From Kappaphycus alvarezii (Eukaryota > Rhodophyta > Florideophyceae > Gigartinales > Solieriaceae): a DNA stretch of 64,000 bases. Numbering within the stretch: the stretch's first letter is position 1; every line of letters starts with the position of its first letter. Below are positions 63,431 through 64,000 of this stretch, in pieces. The notes under the pieces are model-generated. The model was not told the DNA's origin, did no database searches, and saw nothing but the letters and a program-made list of their open reading frames with translations. The stretch covers positions 29,162-93,161 of the forward strand of contig NADL03000211.1 in the NCBI GenBank assembly GCA_002205965.3. The letters run 5' to 3'. A program made the translations under genes and the position numbers.

Positions 63431-64000
63431 GGGATTTAAGGGTTTTTTTAGGGGATTTAGGGGATTTTTAGGGGATTTAGGGGATTTAGGGTTTTTTTTA
63501 GGGATTTAGGGGTTTTTAGGGATTTAGGGTTTTGAGGGGTTTTATTAGGGGTTTTTAGGGGTTAAGGTTTTAGGGGTTTAGGGGATTTAGGGGTTTTAGG
63601 GTTTTAGGGATTTAGGGATTTAGGGGATTTAGGGGATTTAGGGGTTTTAGGGGATTTAGGGGATTTAGGGGTTTTAGGGGATTTAGGGGATTTAGGGATT
63701 TAGGGTTTAGGGGATTAGGGGTTTTAGGGGATTTAGGGTTTTAGGGGATTTAGGGGATTTAGGGGATTTAGGGGTTTTTTTTAGGGGTTTTTTAGGGGAT
63801 TTAGGGATTTAGGGATTAGGGGATTTAGGGGATTAGGGGATTTAGGGGTTTTTAGGGGATTTAGGGGTTTTAGGGTTTAGGGGTTTAGGGGTTTTTAGGG
63901 GTTTTTTTAGGGGATTTTTTAGGGATTTAGGGTTTTAGGGATTTAGGGGTTTTAGGGGATTAGGGGATTTAGGGATTTAGGGGTTTTAGGGTTTTAGGGA
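63431..64000 (+). repeat. Degenerate telomere-like repeat array
   Basis: 570 bp to the window edge, composed almost entirely of units [A/T]TTTAGGGG and [A/T]TTTAGGG with T runs of three to eight and G runs of three to five. The G-rich strand runs 5' to 3' toward the right edge, the orientation of a right chromosome end. Length irregularity could be natural (variable telomerase products) or homopolymer error. An interstitial array cannot be excluded because the window ends here. Confidence 0.85.

Noticed and set aside
63431-64000. CRISPR array or satellite
   Set aside because: No spacers; unit length is 8-9 bases and orientation fits a telomere. The genome context is eukaryotic.

Overview
The window looks like the transposon-choked end of a eukaryotic chromosome. 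The supporting evidence is abundant LTR retrotransposon sequence of at least three lineages, short GT-AG introns near the right end, TATA boxes about 140 bp upstream of start codons, and a 570-bp array of degenerate WTTTAGGG(G) repeats whose G-rich strand points toward the right edge, as it should at a right telomere. The copia integrase/RT style and the chromovirus-like integrase tail fit a fungus or fungus-like protist. I cannot name the organism.

Layout. 1-6.4 kb: a plus-strand Ty3/gypsy-like element (A), 5' end cut by the window, with a broken gag/PR/RT and an intact 944-codon RNase H-integrase ORF that carries an unusual duplicated C-terminal domain. 6.4-7.5 kb: remnant of an unrecognised cysteine-motif gene. 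8.3-9.8 kb: a 1.5-kb decayed segment repeated at 24.4-25.9 kb. 11.5-16.7 kb: minus-strand relative of A (B), with an internal deletion, a lost gag start codon and an acidic ORF in its U3. 17-23 kb: a non-TE island with two tandem minus-strand genes for secreted von Willebrand factor A-like proteins (one frameshifted), embedded in small repeats and GTAC palindromes. 26.4-32.4 kb: a full-length but dead copia element (C). 33.8-37.1 kb: a second copia fragment (F) and an ORF of a recurring GGW/SNAACL repeat family. 37.2-43.3 kb: a plus-strand A-type LTR (E) abutting a minus-strand A-type element (D). 43.3-45.2 kb: a copia gag remnant (G). 45.5-48.4 kb: possible host membrane-protein genes. 49.3-53.9 kb: an LTR-bounded chromovirus-like element (H) lacking RT. 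54-63.4 kb: AT-rich subtelomeric sequence with decayed unknown coding DNA, degenerate repeats, a coiled-coil ORF and a two-intron gene about 60 bp from the telomeric array. 63.4-64 kb: telomere-like repeats.

Most coding sequence belongs to mobile elements and nearly all of it is broken. The best host-gene candidates are the VWA pair, the coiled-coil ORF, the two-intron telomere-proximal gene and a small single-pass membrane protein. Several frame breaks fall in homopolymers, so some apparent pseudogenes may be assembly errors. The main novelty candidates are the duplicated post-integrase domain and its stand-alone relative near 54.4 kb, the acidic protein encoded in the LTR U3, the degenerate-MIDAS VWA pair and the irregular telomere-like repeat.
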